64,000 nucleotides of DNA from Microbacterium murale (GTDB taxonomy: Bacteria; Actinomycetota; Actinomycetes; Actinomycetales; Microbacteriaceae): positions 1,302,001 through 1,366,000 of the forward strand of contig NZ_JAUSXK010000001.1 in assembly GCF_030815955.1 (NCBI RefSeq), in the 5' to 3' direction. The notes below the pieces were generated by a model. That model saw only the letters and a list, made by a program, of their open reading frames with translations. It did no database searches and had not been told where the DNA came from. Numbering within the stretch: the first letter of the stretch is position 1; every line of letters begins with the position of its first letter. Below are positions 49,861-59,066 of the stretch, one piece after another. The position numbers and the translations under genes are program-made.

Positions 49861-50996
49861 AAGTCGAACACCGCGCCGTCGGCGTTCGGGCCCGCGACCT
49901 CCATCACCCACGGCCGGCCTTCGTCCCCGGTGACCGACCAGAGCACGGTCTCGCTCGCATCGGTGAGGAACGAGTCACGGATGCCGGAACCGTTGTCGTA
50001 GACGCTGTCCGAATGATCGGGCGAGCCGCGCTCTGCAGAAAGCGTCGCGAATGCGTCATCCGCCGCGACGTCGTCGTCGAAGGCCCAGATCGTGAAGGTC
50101 AAGTCGCCCGCGATCGATGCATAGTGTCCGACGACGGTCTCGGCTGCAGGAAGGCTCGCGGGGTCAGCGGTGGTCCACTGCCCTGCGAGGGTCCAGATGA
50201 CGCCGTCCTGCCCGACGACCTCGTCACCGACGAGCGCAGTGACGTCAGTGCACACCGCAGCGCATCCGGCAGCGGCCGTGGGCGCTTCGGTGGTGAGTGT
50301 GGGTGCGGTCACGGTGGTCGTGTCGACTGCTTCGGATTCGTCCTGCGACGACGCGACGGTCGTCTCTTCGGGTGACGGCAGTGCCAGTGGCGCGTTGTTC
50401 GCGAGGTAGGCGATCAAGACGATGGCGCCGATCAGCAGAATCGTGAGTCCTGCGAAGATCGCGACCGTCCAGCCACGGTAGCTGTTGCCTTCCGTACCGC
50501 CAGCGGCCGGGCTGACGTAGTTCCGGCTCGCCTCATCGCGGGCCGTCGCGGCGCGCGATGCAGCGGCGCGCGACTCCGCCTTCTGCGCGGCGGTCGGCGG
50601 AACCACCTCCTGCTTGTGGGCCGATGCCGAGGTCCATGTGTCATCGGGCGCCCAGGGTGTGCGCTTGCGGAGCGCGGGCGCGTCGGTCGCGTCAGCCGCA
50701 GCATTCTCGGACGGCGCCGGCGGGATGACCGGGTCCGGGATGACAGGCTCCGCGCCAGGCGGCGGCGGCACCGCGCCGAACGTGGGCGGCGGCGGCACTT
50801 CGAAGTTCTCGATGGCCGCCTCAGCATCGGGGATCGCGACCGTCTCGGGCGCGGGGACGGCGAACGGCTCTACACCAGACGCGGAGGATGGTGCGGACGG
50901 GGCCGGTGGCACCGGAGGTTCACCACCGGACACGGGCGCATCAGTCGTGGCATCCTCGCCGGGATTTTGCGGGTTCTCCGTGTTTTCGCCGCTCAC
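49839..50996 (-). CDS. Single-pass membrane protein with Pro-rich cytoplasmic region
   Basis: The 385-residue protein has a long Pro/Ala-rich, probably disordered N-terminus (about 1-165), one membrane helix (WTVAIFAGLTILLIGAIVLIAYLAN, about 180-205), a Thr/Glu/Ser-rich linker and an extracytoplasmic domain of ~150 residues with two cysteines (AAAGCAAVCTDV). I do not recognise the outer domain. The GTG start at 50996 is supported by TAGTAT (51004-51009) exactly 7 nt upstream. A role in envelope stress or signalling is possible but not supported by a motif. Confidence 0.7.
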   Translation of the reverse strand: MSGENTENPQNPGEDATTDAPVSGGEPPVPPAPSAPSSASGVEPFAVPAPETVAIPDAEAAIENFEVPPPPTFGAVPPPPGAEPVIPDPVIPPAPSENAAADATDAPALRKRTPWAPDDTWTSASAHKQEVVPPTAAQKAESRAAASRAATARDEASRNYVSPAAGGTEGNSYRGWTVAIFAGLTILLIGAIVLIAYLANNAPLALPSPEETTVASSQDESEAVDTTTVTAPTLTTEAPTAAAGCAAVCTDVTALVGDEVVGQDGVIWTLAGQWTTADPASLPAAETVVGHYASIAGDLTFTIWAFDDDVAADDAFATLSAERGSPDHSDSVYDNGSGIRDSFLTDASETVLWSVTGDEGRPWVMEVAGPNADGAVFDFYLALPI

Positions 50997-51036
50997 GCTC
51001 TCGATACTACGTGCGGACCCGACGATGTTCGCATGG

Positions 51037-51642
51037 TCAGCCGCCGAACGACCCCAGGTCGGTGTTGCCGACGTCGGTGCGGTGGAAGTTCTGGAACGAA
51101 CGGGATGCCGTCGGTCCGCGCTGACCCTGGTAGCGGTTGCCGTAGGGGCCGGAGCCATAAGGGTTCTCGGCGGGAGAGGTCAGGCGGAAGAAGCAGAGCT
51201 GCCCGATCTTCATCCCCGGCCAGAGCTTGATCGGCAATGTCGCGACGTTCGCGAGCTCAAGGGTGACATGCCCCGTGAACCCGGGGTCGATGAATCCTGC
51301 CGTGGAGTGCGTGATGAGGCCGAGTCGCCCGAGTGAGCTCTTGCCCTCGAGACGTGCGGCGATGTCATCAGACAGCGTGACCTGCTCGAACGTCGCGCCG
51401 AGCGCGAACTCGCCGGGGTGCAGGATGAACGGCTCATCGGGCTTGACCTCGATCAGTCGCGTGAGCTCGGGCTGATCCTCGGCGGGATCGATGAACGGGT
51501 ACTTGTGGTTGTCGAAAAGCCGGAAATACCGATCCAGGCGCACGTCGATGCTGGACGGCTGGATCATCTCCGGCTCATGCGGAGCCAGGCCGATCCGGCC
51601 GGAGGCGAGTTCTGCTCTGATATCGCGGTCGCTGAGAAGCAC
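51037..51642 (-). CDS. dcd: dCTP deaminase (probably dUMP-forming)
   Basis: The 201-residue protein is a trimeric dCTP deaminase: [68 protein letters not shown] and the C-terminal [11 protein letters not shown]. The [12 protein letters not shown] segment is that of the bifunctional enzymes of Actinobacteria, which deaminate dCTP and hydrolyse it to dUMP. The GTG start at 51642 has TAGGCT six nt upstream (leaderless). The gene follows the zinc dehydrogenase on the same strand. Confidence 0.95.
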   Translation of the reverse strand: MLLSDRDIRAELASGRIGLAPHEPEMIQPSSIDVRLDRYFRLFDNHKYPFIDPAEDQPELTRLIEVKPDEPFILHPGEFALGATFEQVTLSDDIAARLEGKSSLGRLGLITHSTAGFIDPGFTGHVTLELANVATLPIKLWPGMKIGQLCFFRLTSPAENPYGSGPYGNRYQGQRGPTASRSFQNFHRTDVGNTDLGSFGG

Positions 51643-51678
51643 GGGTTCAGCCTAGTCAACACGCAGTGGCGCGCCGGC

Positions 51679-52731
51679 TCAGCCCACCCGGGCGACGACC
51701 ATGCCCCGCGCGGCCTGCGGATCATCCATCGCGACGAGGGCGTCCGCGGCGCCCTGCAGATCCACGACGTCACCGATCAGTCGTTCCGGATGCAGCCTGC
51801 CGTCACGGACCAGATCCAGCAGCGCCGGATAGTCGACAGCCGGCATGCCGTGCGAACCGATCACGCGGAGCTCCCAGGCGACGACGCGGCCCCATGGGAG
51901 CGGGGCCTCCGCGTTCTCGCCGAGCATGAGGCCGACCTGAACGTGCGTTCCTCTGCGGCGAAGGCTCCGGATCGCCGCGTGCGCGGTCGCCGCCGACCCG
52001 ATCGCGTCCACTGTCACGTGAGCACCGCCCGCCGTCGCCTGCGCCACGGCATCGACGGGGTCTGACTCCCCGGAGTTCACGGTGTGCACGGCGCCGAGGG
52101 CGCTGGCACGTTCCAACGCAGCTGCTGAGACATCGACCGCGGTGACTCGAGCCCCGAGCGCCGTCGCGATCATCACGGTCGAGAGCCCGACGCCTCCGCA
52201 GCCGAACACCGCCAGTTCCGTGCCCTCACCGACCTGCCCGTGCGCGGTCACGGCGCGGAACGCCGTCGCGAAACGGCATCCGAGGGACGCTGCGGCGAGC
52301 GCGCCGACGCTGTCGGGAAGCGCGACGAGATTGACGTCAGCTGCTCTGACGACGACGTACTCCGCGAACGAGCCCGCATGAGTGAAGCCCGGTTGCGTCT
52401 GATCCGGGCAGACGTGCGCGTCGCCGGCGAGACACCAGCTGCATGTCCCGCATCCGTTGACGAACGGCGCTGTCACGCGATCGCCCAGCTCGAATCGCCG
52501 CACATTCGCACCGACCGCTGCGACGACGCCGGCGAACTCGTGACCGGGTATGTGCGGCAACGGCACCGGATCGTGCCCGCGCCAGGCGTGCCAGTCCGAG
52601 CGGCAGACGCCTGTCGCCTCCACACGCACCAGGGCGCCATCGGACGGGCACTCCGGAACGGGAACTTCACGAACCAGAGGCCGCTCACCGGAGGCCGAGT
52701 ACACGACCGCACGCATGTCAGAGGGAAGCAT
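51679..52731 (-). CDS. Zinc-dependent alcohol dehydrogenase (MDR family)
   Basis: The 350-residue protein has the catalytic zinc region (GVCRSDWHAW, then PGHEFAGVV), the structural zinc motif CGTCSWCLAGDAHVC and a Rossmann domain FGCGGVGLSTVMIATALGA followed by the coenzyme-selective Asp (AVDVSAAAL), which suggests NAD. Family members oxidise primary or secondary alcohols or polyols. The ATG at 52731 is favoured over the one five codons later because it leaves a complete N-terminal strand. It is divergent from the NCS1 permease gene. Confidence 0.9.
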   Translation of the reverse strand: MLPSDMRAVVYSASGERPLVREVPVPECPSDGALVRVEATGVCRSDWHAWRGHDPVPLPHIPGHEFAGVVAAVGANVRRFELGDRVTAPFVNGCGTCSWCLAGDAHVCPDQTQPGFTHAGSFAEYVVVRAADVNLVALPDSVGALAAASLGCRFATAFRAVTAHGQVGEGTELAVFGCGGVGLSTVMIATALGARVTAVDVSAAALERASALGAVHTVNSGESDPVDAVAQATAGGAHVTVDAIGSAATAHAAIRSLRRRGTHVQVGLMLGENAEAPLPWGRVVAWELRVIGSHGMPAVDYPALLDLVRDGRLHPERLIGDVVDLQGAADALVAMDDPQAARGMVVARVG

Positions 52732-52875
52732 GGTCCCATTGTCGCCCGCTGCCGTACGCGGCACCGGTGTGCATAGTGCTGAATCCAACGCCAAATTGCC
52801 GCTATCTGCATATATGCGCGTCACGGGCACGCCAGTAGCGTGGCCGCAACCCGTCCCCTTCCTCTGGAGAACCCC
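52732..52875. promoter_or_regulatory. Divergent control region of dehydrogenase and permease genes
   Basis: This 144-nt gap holds the 10-bp perfect palindrome GCATATATGC (52808-52817), an AT-rich element that stands out in the surrounding GC-rich DNA and could be a binding site for the PucR protein encoded at the end of the operon. No clear -35/-10 pair is seen, so both the palindrome and its link to PucR are tentative. Confidence 0.35.
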
Positions 52876-54249
52876 ATGGCTCGCATGGCACACGCAGACG
52901 ACTTCGCTCTGACCCGCGTTCGCCCCGAGGCGCAGAAGCACTGGTTCGGAATCGCGGTTCAGCGATTCGGACAGGTTTCGGCGCTCTCCCAGTTCCTGCT
53001 CGGCGCGACGCTCGGCTTCAGCATGACGTTCGGTGAAGCGTTCCTGGCGCTTCTGCTCGGATCGATCATCCTCGAAGTGATCATGTGCATCGTCGGCATC
53101 ATCGGGCAGAAGGAGGGGCTGAACACGGCACTCCTCGCACGGTGGACCGGCTTCGGCGAGATCGGCGCGTCGCTCGTCGGCCTCGCCATCGGCATCAGCC
53201 TGATCGGCTGGTTCGGGATTCAGAGCGCCATCTCCGCGGAGTCGCTCGATGCGCTGATGCCCGGCGTCATGCCCATCTGGGTCTGGAGCCTGCTGTTCGG
53301 ACTCGCGGTGACCGCGATCGTGGCATTCGGATTCAAGGGGATGCAGTGGCTCGCCAACATCACGGTGCCGCTGTTCCTCATCCTGGTCGGATGGTCCATC
53401 ATCAGCGAACTCGCCGATCACGACCTCGGTGAGCTGCTCACCGGACCGGCGCCTGGACCGTCCATGAGCGTCTGGGCGGGCACCGGAATCGTCGCGGGCG
53501 GTCTGATCGTCGGCGCGATCATCACCGCCGATATGACGCGCTTCAACCGTTCGCGTGCCGACGTGATCAAGCAGACGGTGGTCGGTGTCTCGCTCGGAGA
53601 GTTCGTCATCGGCCTCGCCGGCGTGCTGCTGGCGCACGCCGCAGCATCCGGCAACATCGTCGCCATCGTCACCTCGTCGGTCGGCCTCGTCGGTCTGATC
53701 ATCGTCATCACCGGCACCTTGAAGATCAACGACTGGAATCTCTACTCGTCGACGCTGGGGCTTGTGAACTTCATCTCGACGGCCTTCGGCAAGAACCTCA
53801 ACCGCGTCACCACCACTATCGTGCTCGGCATCGTCGGCTCGGTGCTGGCCGCAGCCGGCATCCTCGGGCAGTTCGCGGGCTTCCTCACGATTCTCGGCGT
53901 CGCGTTCCCGCCGATCGCGGGCATCATGGTCGCCGAGTACTTCATCGTGCGCCGCTGGCGGCCCGAGCTCGACGCGACGCGGGCCAGCGGAAGGCTCCCG
54001 GAGACGGCACCTCGAATCGTGCCGGCGACCATCATCATCTGGGCGGTCTCGGCCGTGGCCGGTTACTTCATCACCTGGGGTATCCCTCCGGTGCTCTCAC
54101 TGGTCCTCTCGATGGTGCTTTACGTGATCGCCGGAAAGCTCGGCTGGGTCCGCGGCGTCGGGATCGCGCAGACCGCCCAGCTCCCAGTCGACGCAGACGG
54201 CCGCCCCGGCGACGCGGTGCCCGATCGCGCCACCGGCACCACGAACTGA
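52876..54249 (+). CDS. NCS1-family permease (cytosine permease CodB-like)
   Basis: The 457-residue protein has 12 predicted membrane helices and an NCS1 N-terminus (AQKHWFGIAVQRFGQVSALSQFLLGATLGFSMTFGEAFLALLLGS). It matches the CodB branch in length and in the IQSAISAESLDALMPG and FNRSRADVIKQTVVGV segments. NCS1 proteins import nucleobases, allantoin or hydantoins with protons or sodium; the Mhp1 hydantoin transporter of Microbacterium liquefaciens is a family member. As first gene of the HyuA-DUF917 unit it most likely imports the cyclic-amide substrate. GGAG precedes the ATG. Confidence 0.88.
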   Translation: MARMAHADDFALTRVRPEAQKHWFGIAVQRFGQVSALSQFLLGATLGFSMTFGEAFLALLLGSIILEVIMCIVGIIGQKEGLNTALLARWTGFGEIGASLVGLAIGISLIGWFGIQSAISAESLDALMPGVMPIWVWSLLFGLAVTAIVAFGFKGMQWLANITVPLFLILVGWSIISELADHDLGELLTGPAPGPSMSVWAGTGIVAGGLIVGAIITADMTRFNRSRADVIKQTVVGVSLGEFVIGLAGVLLAHAAASGNIVAIVTSSVGLVGLIIVITGTLKINDWNLYSSTLGLVNFISTAFGKNLNRVTTTIVLGIVGSVLAAAGILGQFAGFLTILGVAFPPIAGIMVAEYFIVRRWRPELDATRASGRLPETAPRIVPATIIIWAVSAVAGYFITWGIPPVLSLVLSMVLYVIAGKLGWVRGVGIAQTAQLPVDADGRPGDAVPDRATGTTN

Positions 54250-54277
54250 ACCACAGCAGCAGAAAGCGAACACCCCT

Positions 54278-55831
54278 ATGCACATCGGTATCGACGTCGG
54301 CGGAACCAACACCGACGCAGTTCTCATGGACGGCACCCGAACGCTGGCAGCCGTCAAACACGCCACCACACCGGATGTCACGAACGGAATCGTGCAGGCG
54401 ATCGGAGATCTGCGAAACGGCCATCACTTCGACGGCGACCAGATCTCCGCGGTGATGATCGGCACCACGCACTTCATCAACGCACTCGTGCAGGCCAAGC
54501 GACTCGCTCCGACCGCCGCGCTCCGGCTCGGCCTTCCCGCGACGAAGGCGCTGCCTCCGCTCGTCGACTGGCCTGCGGAGCTCGTGGAGGCGATCAGCGC
54601 GCGAAGCTATCTCGCGCACGGCGGCTACGAGTTCGACGGCCGACCGATCTCCCCGCTCGATCCGGACGAGCTGCGCGCGCACGCCGCCGATATGAAGGCC
54701 AACGGCATCCGCTCCGTCGCCATCTCATCCGTCTTCAGCCCGGTCAACCACGATCTCGAGATCGAGGCCGCGCGGATAATCAGCGAGGAACTCGGACCGG
54801 ATGTCGCGATCTCGCTGTCCTACGAGATCGGCCGCATCGGCCTGCTCGAGCGCGAGAACGCCACGATCATCAACGCAGCCCTGCGAGAGCTCGCGTCCGA
54901 GATCGTCGACGGACTGACCGCGGCAGTGCGCAAGCAGGGCATCGAGGCGCCGATCTTCCTGAGCCAGAACGACGGAACGCTCATGGATGAGGACTACGTG
55001 CGCCTGTACCCGGTCGCGACGTTCGCGTCAGGACCGACCAACTCCATGCGCGGCGCCGCCCTGACCAGCGGTCTCGCGACCTGCGCCGTGATCGACGTCG
55101 GCGGCACGACAGCCGACATCGGGCTGCTGATCAACGGCTTCCCCCGGGAGACCGCGAACGAGGTCAAGGTCGCCGGCATCCGCACGAACTTCCGGATGCC
55201 GGATGTGTTGTCGCTCGGCATCGGCGGCGGCAGCATCGTGAACGAGGAGACCGCCGAGGTCGGACCCGAGTCCGTCGGCTACCGCCTCATGACGGACGCG
55301 CTGGTCTTCGGCGGCTCCACGCTCACTGCGACGGACATCGCCGTCGCGGCCGGACGTGCCGACATCGGAGACGCCTCGAAGGTCGCGCACCTCGACCGCG
55401 AGTTCGTCGATCGAGTGCTCGCCCGGATCGGCGAGCGCGTGGCGGAGGCCGTCGATCGGACGCGCACCTCGCCCGAGCCGATCCCCGTCGTCGCCGTCGG
55501 CGGCGGCTCGATCCTCCTCTCCGACGAGCTGCCGATCTTCGGTGCCGTGCACCGGCCGGAGAACTATGCCGTCGCGAATGCCATCGGAGCCTCCATCGCG
55601 CAGGTCGGCGGCGAGATCGACAAGGTGTACGCGATCGAACCAGGTCGACGGGAGGAAGCCATCGCCGCGGTCCGTGCCGAAGCGATCGACAAAGCGATCG
55701 CCGCCGGCGCAGTGCCGGCATCCGTCACCATCGTCGACTTCGATGAAGTGCCCATCCCCTACCTGCCGGGCAACGCCACACGGATCCGCGTCAAGGCCGT
55801 CGGCGACCTCGAGATGGAGGAGTCGCGATGA
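54278..55831 (+). CDS. HyuA-like hydantoinase/oxoprolinase family protein
   Basis: The 517-residue protein has the ASKHA-type start MHIGIDVGGTNTDAVLMDG and the hydantoinase A/oxoprolinase features LRELASEIVDGLTAAVRKQGI, NDGTLMDEDYVRLYPVATFASGPTNSMRGAALTSGL and VIDVGGTTADIGLLINGFPR. VAVGGGSILLSDELP is a second phosphate loop. It is shorter than full HyuA (about 700 residues), as is usual for the group paired with DUF917 proteins. It probably hydrolyses a cyclic amide using ATP. It overlaps the first DUF917 gene by ATGA. Confidence 0.9.
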   Translation: MHIGIDVGGTNTDAVLMDGTRTLAAVKHATTPDVTNGIVQAIGDLRNGHHFDGDQISAVMIGTTHFINALVQAKRLAPTAALRLGLPATKALPPLVDWPAELVEAISARSYLAHGGYEFDGRPISPLDPDELRAHAADMKANGIRSVAISSVFSPVNHDLEIEAARIISEELGPDVAISLSYEIGRIGLLERENATIINAALRELASEIVDGLTAAVRKQGIEAPIFLSQNDGTLMDEDYVRLYPVATFASGPTNSMRGAALTSGLATCAVIDVGGTTADIGLLINGFPRETANEVKVAGIRTNFRMPDVLSLGIGGGSIVNEETAEVGPESVGYRLMTDALVFGGSTLTATDIAVAAGRADIGDASKVAHLDREFVDRVLARIGERVAEAVDRTRTSPEPIPVVAVGGGSILLSDELPIFGAVHRPENYAVANAIGASIAQVGGEIDKVYAIEPGRREEAIAAVRAEAIDKAIAAGAVPASVTIVDFDEVPIPYLPGNATRIRVKAVGDLEMEESR

Positions 55832-56919
55832 GCTGGACCATCACCGCCGAGGACATCCCCGGACTCGCCAGGGGCGCCGCCGTGCTGGGCACAGGAGGTG
55901 GCGGCGATCCCTACATCGGTGCGCTGCTCGCTGCGCAGGCCCTCCGACAGCATGGCGATGTGACGGTGGTGTCCGTGGATGAAGTACCCGACGATGCCCT
56001 CGTGCTCACCGTCGCCATGATGGGCGCTCCAACGGTCATGGTCGAGAAGCTCCCGAGTCTCGACGAGGTCGTCGCCCCGGTGCACGCGCTCAGCGCTTCC
56101 CTCGGCCGTCCCGTCACGCACATCGCGTGCGCGGAGGTCGGCGGCGTCAACTCCACGATTCCGATCGCCGCCGCCGCGGCCCTCGGTCTTCCGCTCATCG
56201 ACGCCGACGGCATGGGTCGGGCGTTCCCCGAACTGCAGATGGTGCTGCCGACGCTGTACGGCGTCGCTGCGTCTCCGCTCGCGTTCGGCGACGAGAAGGG
56301 CAACGTCGGCGTGCTGAACACTGTCGACAACAGCTGGACCGAGCGGATAGCACGAGTGGCCTGCGTCGAGATGGGCTGCTCCGTGATGATCTCAGGATTC
56401 CCGATGCTCGGATCCCAGGCCCGTGAGGCTCTCGTCGCCGGCTCGCTGACCCTCTGTCGCGAGATCGGCGACGGCATCGCCCACGCGCGTGAGACCAACA
56501 CCGATCCCGTCCAGCACACCGTCCGGCTTCTCGGCGGTCTGGAGCTCTTCGCGGGCAAGGTCGTCGATGTCGAGAGAGCGACCACGACCGGCTTCGCTCG
56601 GGGGCGGGCACGGATCGAGAACCCGGACACGATGCTCGAGCTCTTCTTCCAGAACGAGCACCTCATGGCACAGCTGGACGGTCGCACTCTGGTGACGACC
56701 CCCGATCTGATCATGGTGGTCGAACACGATTCGGGTGAGCCGATCACAACCGAGGGGCTGCGTTACGGTCAACGCGTGCGGGTCATCGCTGCGCCGAGCG
56801 ACGAACGCTGGCACAGTGCGGACGGGCTCGCGATGGTGGGTCCGGGCTACTTCGGCTACGACATCCCCTCCCACCGCTTCGACGGTCGTGTCGAGGGCCT
56901 GGCGGAGGAAGCGGCATGA
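55828..56919 (+). CDS. DUF917 (S-methyl-thiohydantoin desulfurase-like) protein, copy 1
   Basis: The 363-residue protein begins MSWTITAEDIPGLARGAAVLGTGGGGDPYIGALL, with the DUF917 Gly-rich loop LGTGGGGDP, and has the second hallmark LIDADGMGRAFPELQM around residues 123-138. The C-terminal domain has NPDTMLELFFQNEHLMAQ and EHDSGEPITTEGLRYGQRVRV. The family was renamed after S-methyl-thiohydantoin desulfurase and typically lies next to HyuA-like genes. It is translationally coupled to HyuA and to copy 2. Precise reaction unknown; a role in opening or modifying a hydantoin-like ring is inferred. Confidence 0.9.
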   Translation: MSWTITAEDIPGLARGAAVLGTGGGGDPYIGALLAAQALRQHGDVTVVSVDEVPDDALVLTVAMMGAPTVMVEKLPSLDEVVAPVHALSASLGRPVTHIACAEVGGVNSTIPIAAAAALGLPLIDADGMGRAFPELQMVLPTLYGVAASPLAFGDEKGNVGVLNTVDNSWTERIARVACVEMGCSVMISGFPMLGSQAREALVAGSLTLCREIGDGIAHARETNTDPVQHTVRLLGGLELFAGKVVDVERATTTGFARGRARIENPDTMLELFFQNEHLMAQLDGRTLVTTPDLIMVVEHDSGEPITTEGLRYGQRVRVIAAPSDERWHSADGLAMVGPGYFGYDIPSHRFDGRVEGLAEEAA

Positions 56920-58019
56920 GCTGGACGCTCACAGCTGCAGACCTGAGTGACCTCGCCCGTGGCGCCACCCTGCTGGGTACGGGTGGCGGCGGTGATCCGT
57001 ACATCGGCAAGATGCTCGTCGAGCAGGTTCTCGGACAGGGCTCGATCACCGTCCTCGACCCGGATGATCTGAGTGACGAGATGTTCGTGATCCCCACCGC
57101 GCAGATGGGCGCGCCGACGGTGATGATCGAGAAGATCCCCGCGGGGTTCGAACCGACCCTGGCTCTGCGCACGCTCGAGGAGCACCTGGGGCGCCGTGCG
57201 GATGCGACCATGCCGATCGAGTGCGGCGGCATCAACTCGATGATCCCGCTGGTGGTCGCGGCGGAGACAGGATTGCCCGTCGTCGACGCCGACGGCATGG
57301 GTCGCGCCTTTCCGGAGCTTTCGATGGAGACCTTCGCGGTCTATGGGGTGCACGGTTCACCCCTCGCTCTGGCCGGGGAGCGCGGAGAACGCGTCATCAT
57401 CGACACCGGCGACGACGACAAGCAGATGGAGTGGCTCGCACGCGGCATCGCCATCCGCCTGGGCGGGGTCGCTCATATCGCCGAGTACGCGATGAGCGGC
57501 GCCGAGGTCAAGCGCACCGCGGTGCCTCGAACGATCTCGATGGCGCTGGCACTGGGTCGCGCGATCCGTCTCGCACGCGAGGAGAACCGCTCGCCCTTCG
57601 AGGCCATCGCCACCACCCTTTCCACGACGCTGTACTCGCATGTCCGAGAACTGTTCGTGGGCAAGGTCTCTGATGTGGAGCGCCGCACGACGGACGGCTT
57701 CGCGAAGGGGAGCGCGGTCATCTCCGCTCTCGACCCGTCGAGCACGGATCGGATGGAGATCGCGTTTCAGAACGAGAATCTGACCGCGCATCGCAATGGC
57801 GAGCTCGTGGCCATCGTGCCGGATCTCATCTGCGTCGTCGACCACGAATCCGCTGAGCCGATCACCACGGAGGGCCTGCGGTACGGACAACGCGTCCGAG
57901 TGCTCGGCATCTCCACTCCCGAGATGATGCGCACGCCGGAGGCGCTTCGCGCATTCGGACCGGCGGCCTTCGGCCTGAGCGAATCGTTCACCCCGGTGGA
58001 AGGGCGGGCCCGAGCCTAG
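56916..58019 (+). CDS. DUF917 (S-methyl-thiohydantoin desulfurase-like) protein, copy 2
   Basis: The 367-residue protein is a clear paralogue of copy 1. It begins MSWTLTAADLSDLARGATLLGTGGGGDPYIGKML, with VVDADGMGRAFPELSME and DHESAEPITTEGLRYGQRVRVLG at equivalent positions. The two share long identical blocks but have drifted in the middle (HIAEYAMSGAEVKR here). Overlap ATGA with copy 1 indicates coupled translation, so the two may form a hetero-oligomer. It is followed after 9 nt by copy 3. Confidence 0.9.
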   Translation: MSWTLTAADLSDLARGATLLGTGGGGDPYIGKMLVEQVLGQGSITVLDPDDLSDEMFVIPTAQMGAPTVMIEKIPAGFEPTLALRTLEEHLGRRADATMPIECGGINSMIPLVVAAETGLPVVDADGMGRAFPELSMETFAVYGVHGSPLALAGERGERVIIDTGDDDKQMEWLARGIAIRLGGVAHIAEYAMSGAEVKRTAVPRTISMALALGRAIRLAREENRSPFEAIATTLSTTLYSHVRELFVGKVSDVERRTTDGFAKGSAVISALDPSSTDRMEIAFQNENLTAHRNGELVAIVPDLICVVDHESAEPITTEGLRYGQRVRVLGISTPEMMRTPEALRAFGPAAFGLSESFTPVEGRARA

Positions 58020-58022
58020 GCT
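58017..58022 (+). promoter_or_regulatory. Possible internal leaderless promoter before DUF917 copy 3
   Basis: TAGGCT overlaps the TAG stop of copy 2 and lies 6 nt before the ATG at 58029. There is no Shine-Dalgarno for copy 3, so an internal leaderless transcript for copy 3 and the PucR gene is possible. Confidence 0.4.
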
Positions 58023-58028
58023 GGACGC

Positions 58029-59066
58029 ATGCCATCCACCCTCGAGCTCGACAGCCTCCCGGCGCTCGCGACGGGGTACGCGCTGCTCGGTTCTGGCGGC
58101 GGTGGAGCCACGCGGATGCTGGAGCTCGTGCTGAAGGATTCGCCGAACTGGCCGGTGACGCTGCACGATGTCGACGAACTCGACGAGGCATCGCCCTGCC
58201 TTGCGGCGGCCTTCGTCGGATCGACCATGCTCCTGGGCGAACGACTACCCGGATCGGACCCGTTCGCACGGCTCATCGCAGCCGTCGAACGGTGGCTGGG
58301 GCATCCTGTGCCGGTCGTATGCTCGCTCGAAGGCGGCGGGCTCAACGGTCTGGTTCCGTTCACGCTGGCCGGGGATCGCACGATCGTCGACGCCGATCTG
58401 ACCGGCCGCGCCGTGCCAGGGCTCGACCAGATGTCGCTGCTGGTCGATCGAGTTCCCGGCATCGTCGTGGCCTGCGACACCGGAGCCGGCGGTGTCGCAG
58501 TGCTCCAGACCGATCGCGCTGTGGACATCGAGCGCGTCGTCCGGGCGGCTACCATTCAGGCCGGCGGGGCGGGTGGCATGGTCTTCGCCGGGTTCACCGT
58601 CGGTGCGCTGCGAGAGCACTCCATCGTCGGCAATACCGCGCGCGCACTCGAGCTGGGCTCGGCGTTCGCTTCCGCGAAGCAGTTGCCACTGCCGACGCTG
58701 GCGAGCGCACTGGACGGACAGCTGCTTGCGGAGGGCCGCATCACCGCGCTGGAGACCGACACCAGAGACGCTCACGTCACGACCATCGCAATCGACGGAC
58801 GTGCTGGGGAGATCCACCGCCTCGTGGCGCGTTCGGAGAACCTCGCCTTCATGACGGACGGACGGCTGGATGCCGCGGCTCCCGATCTGATCGTCGTGCT
58901 CGACGCGATCTCGCGTGACATTCTCGAGGTCACCGACCTGTCGATGTCTCGTCACGTGGCGGTCATCAGCCTGCCCGGTCCACGATGGTGGTCTGATACC
59001 CCGAATCGGTTGCGACACGTCGTTCCCTCCACGTACGGGCTGAACGAGTTGGACGCCAACGGATGA
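58029..59066 (+). CDS. Divergent DUF917 protein, copy 3
   Basis: The 345-residue protein keeps the DUF917 fold signature (LATGYALLGSGGGGATRMLEL) but the Asp-Pro after the Gly-rich loop is lost, and the second motif reads IVDADLTGRAVPGLDQ instead of DGMGRAFPEL. CSLEGGGLNGLVPF corresponds to the cysteine-containing segment of the other copies. It could be a catalytically altered or regulatory subunit. It overlaps the PucR gene by ATGA, which ties it to the regulator more closely than to copies 1 and 2. Confidence 0.82.
   Translation: MPSTLELDSLPALATGYALLGSGGGGATRMLELVLKDSPNWPVTLHDVDELDEASPCLAAAFVGSTMLLGERLPGSDPFARLIAAVERWLGHPVPVVCSLEGGGLNGLVPFTLAGDRTIVDADLTGRAVPGLDQMSLLVDRVPGIVVACDTGAGGVAVLQTDRAVDIERVVRAATIQAGGAGGMVFAGFTVGALREHSIVGNTARALELGSAFASAKQLPLPTLASALDGQLLAEGRITALETDTRDAHVTTIAIDGRAGEIHRLVARSENLAFMTDGRLDAAAPDLIVVLDAISRDILEVTDLSMSRHVAVISLPGPRWWSDTPNRLRHVVPSTYGLNELDANG

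Noticed and set aside
52808..52817. GCATATATGC as a firm PucR site
   Set aside because: A 10-bp palindrome alone is weak evidence; kept only as a low-confidence note in the control region.
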